5,392 nt of DNA from Burkholderiales bacterium. GTDB taxonomy: Bacteria; Pseudomonadota; Gammaproteobacteria; Burkholderiales; Casimicrobiaceae. Positions 4,250 through 5,392 of this stretch are shown here, piece by piece. The notes beneath the pieces were generated by a model. It had not been told where the DNA came from and did no database searches. It saw only the letters and a list, made by a program, of their open reading frames with translations. The translations under genes were made by a program, and so were the position numbers. The first letter of the stretch is position 1. Each line of letters opens with the position of its first letter. The stretch lies in NCBI GenBank assembly GCA_031257235.1, contig JAIRPA010000104.1, positions 1 to 5,392 on the forward strand, written 5' to 3'.

Positions 4250-4462
4250 GTTAAAAATCCTTTATAAAAGAGAAAAAAAGAGCTTTTCGCGGCGGCGTAA
4301 AATGCGCGCCAAAAAACATGCGACCGCTATAATAAATGAACCCACGCTCGTAAGAGGCGGAGATTCTCAATTTCATCCGCTACAATACGAACGTTTCACC
4401 GACTTGCGCTTTGTGTCACTTTTGACGCGCCATTCGGATGGGTTATTTTAACGGATTTTATG
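4250..4462. promoter_or_regulatory. Divergent promoter region between the binding-protein gene and tyrS
   Basis: About 210 bp separate the two divergent genes. For tyrS, a perfect TATAAT lies at 4328-4333 but without a recognisable -35. TTGACG (4422-4427) with TATTTT (4444-4449, 16-bp spacing) is nearer but would leave a leader of only a few bases. For the minus-strand gene no convincing -35/-10 pair was found, only AT-rich DNA and a good ribosome-binding site. I saw no T-box-like, riboswitch-like or coding feature here; open frames crossing the region are not credible. Confidence 0.4.
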
Positions 4463-5392
4463 ATGACTTTTGACTTAGATCACCAGCTTGCCGTCTTCAA
4501 ACGCGGCGCGGACGAGCTTTTAATTGAAAGCGAGTTGATACAAAAACTCAAACGCGGCAAACCCTTGCGCGTCAAAGAAGGGTTTGACCCCACCCGTCCC
4601 GACCTCCATTTGGGTCACACGGTGCAATTCAACAAGTTGCGTCAATTACAGGATTTAGGGCATCACATCATTTTTTTGATCGGGGATTTTACCGGCATGA
4701 TCGGCGATCCTTCGGGACGGAACGTCACGCGCCCGCCTTTAACGCCGGAAGAGGTCGCGCAAAACGCCAAAACCTACACCGACCAAGTCTTTTTGATTTT
4801 AGACCGTGAAAAAACAGAAGTTGCCTTCAACGCTCAATGGTTATCGGCATTGGGCGCGGAAGGCATGCTTCGTTTAGCCTCGCACTACACGGTGGCGCGC
4901 ATGTTGGAGCGTGACGACTTTGACAAACGTTTCACCGGGAACCAACCGATTTCCATTCACGAATTTTTGTATCCGCTCTTGCAAGGTTATGATTCGGTGA
5001 GTTTAAAGGCAGATTTGGAATTAGGCGGCACCGATCAAAAGTTTAATTTGTTGGTCGGGCGGGAATTGCAAAAAGCCTATGGTCAAGAGCCGCAATGTAT
5101 CCTGACCCTGCCGCTTTTAGAGGGCTTAGACGGCGTCAATAAAATGTCGAAGTCGCTCGATAACTACATCGGAATCACCGACGCGCCCAATGATATGTTC
5201 GGCAAAATGATGTCGATTTCCGATACGCTGATGTGGCGATACTATGATTTGCTTTCCTTTGAACCGATCGAAAAAATCGCGGCGCTCAAAAAAGATGTGT
5301 CCGACGGAAGAAACCCGCGCGATGTCAAAGTGATGCTCGCGCAGGAAATCGTGGCGCGGTTTCATTCGCGTTCGGCGGCGTCAGACGCGCTT
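4463..5392 (+). CDS. tyrS: Tyrosyl-tRNA synthetase, C-terminus cut by window edge
   Basis: The 310 residues present cover the class I catalytic domain and part of the anticodon-binding region of TyrRS, which charges tRNA-Tyr in the cytoplasm. Motifs: the HIGH-type HLGH (49-52), IGDPSGRN (80-87), the tyrosine-site segment LGGTDQKFN (187-195) and KMSKS (227-231). KMSKS rather than the KFGKT of E. coli TyrS places it with the TyrZ-like branch common in betaproteobacteria. The family is usually about 400 residues, so roughly 90 residues, including the C-terminal S4-like RNA-binding domain, lie beyond the window. The frame is open to the last base. Two ATGs are adjacent, at 4460 and 4463; GGAT at 4453-4456 is better spaced for 4463, but 4460 is possible. 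Confidence 0.96.
   Translation, partial: MTFDLDHQLAVFKRGADELLIESELIQKLKRGKPLRVKEGFDPTRPDLHLGHTVQFNKLRQLQDLGHHIIFLIGDFTGMIGDPSGRNVTRPPLTPEEVAQNAKTYTDQVFLILDREKTEVAFNAQWLSALGAEGMLRLASHYTVARMLERDDFDKRFTGNQPISIHEFLYPLLQGYDSVSLKADLELGGTDQKFNLLVGRELQKAYGQEPQCILTLPLLEGLDGVNKMSKSLDNYIGITDAPNDMFGKMMSISDTLMWRYYDLLSFEPIEKIAALKKDVSDGRNPRDVKVMLAQEIVARFHSRSAASDAL

Noticed and set aside
4137..4451. Plus-strand open frame crossing the divergent intergenic region
   Set aside because: Its first part is antisense to the Ala/Pro linker of the binding protein, and the remainder is intergenic without family resemblance.
4340..4462. T-box or other riboswitch leader for tyrS
   Set aside because: No T-box consensus or terminator/antiterminator pair is visible; T-boxes are also typical of Gram-positive bacteria.

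Overview
The window reads as chromosomal DNA of a Gram-negative bacterium of intermediate GC, most likely a betaproteobacterium. The supports are a PcnB-type poly(A) polymerase with the proteobacterial GRRFR signature and Arg-rich C-terminus, a KMSKS-type tyrosyl-tRNA synthetase resembling betaproteobacterial TyrS, and a ComEA-like helix-hairpin-helix protein with a Sec signal. The family assignment is inferred from remembered homologues, not from a search.

Layout. 1-547 has no convincing gene and is packed with small palindromes, a degenerate 7-bp tandem repeat and a 106-bp MITE-like element with inverted ends. 548-580 is a bidirectional terminator. 729-1229 (+) encodes a secreted helix-hairpin-helix protein with a long Lys/Ala/Glu-rich tail; it has its own promoter and a strong terminator. 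1368-1457 (-) is tRNA-Ser(UGA) with an encoded CCA. 1458-1850 is a second gene-poor, repeat-rich gap. 1911-3233 (+) is pcnB. 3238-3397 is a third repeat cluster containing the terminator shared by pcnB and the convergent gene at 3407-4249 (-), a lipoprotein amino-acid-type solute-binding protein. 4250-4462 is a divergent intergenic region, and 4463-5392 (+) is tyrS, cut by the window edge before its C-terminal RNA-binding part.

The genes do not form one operon or pathway. Each appears to be its own transcription unit: RNA 3'-end polyadenylation (pcnB), translation (tRNA-Ser, tyrS), solute capture (binding protein) and probable envelope or DNA-contact functions (HHH protein). The most unusual content is the intergenic repeat system. 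The same small modules recur in two or three separate gaps, often inverted: a 46-bp block at 310-355 and 1717-1762, a set of four modules shared between 56-251 and 3238-3397, and a pair of hairpin repeats with a compensatory base-pair change at 1677 and 1799. This looks like a family of non-coding mobile or REP-like sequences. The HHH protein with its hendecad-repeat tail is the most interesting protein.
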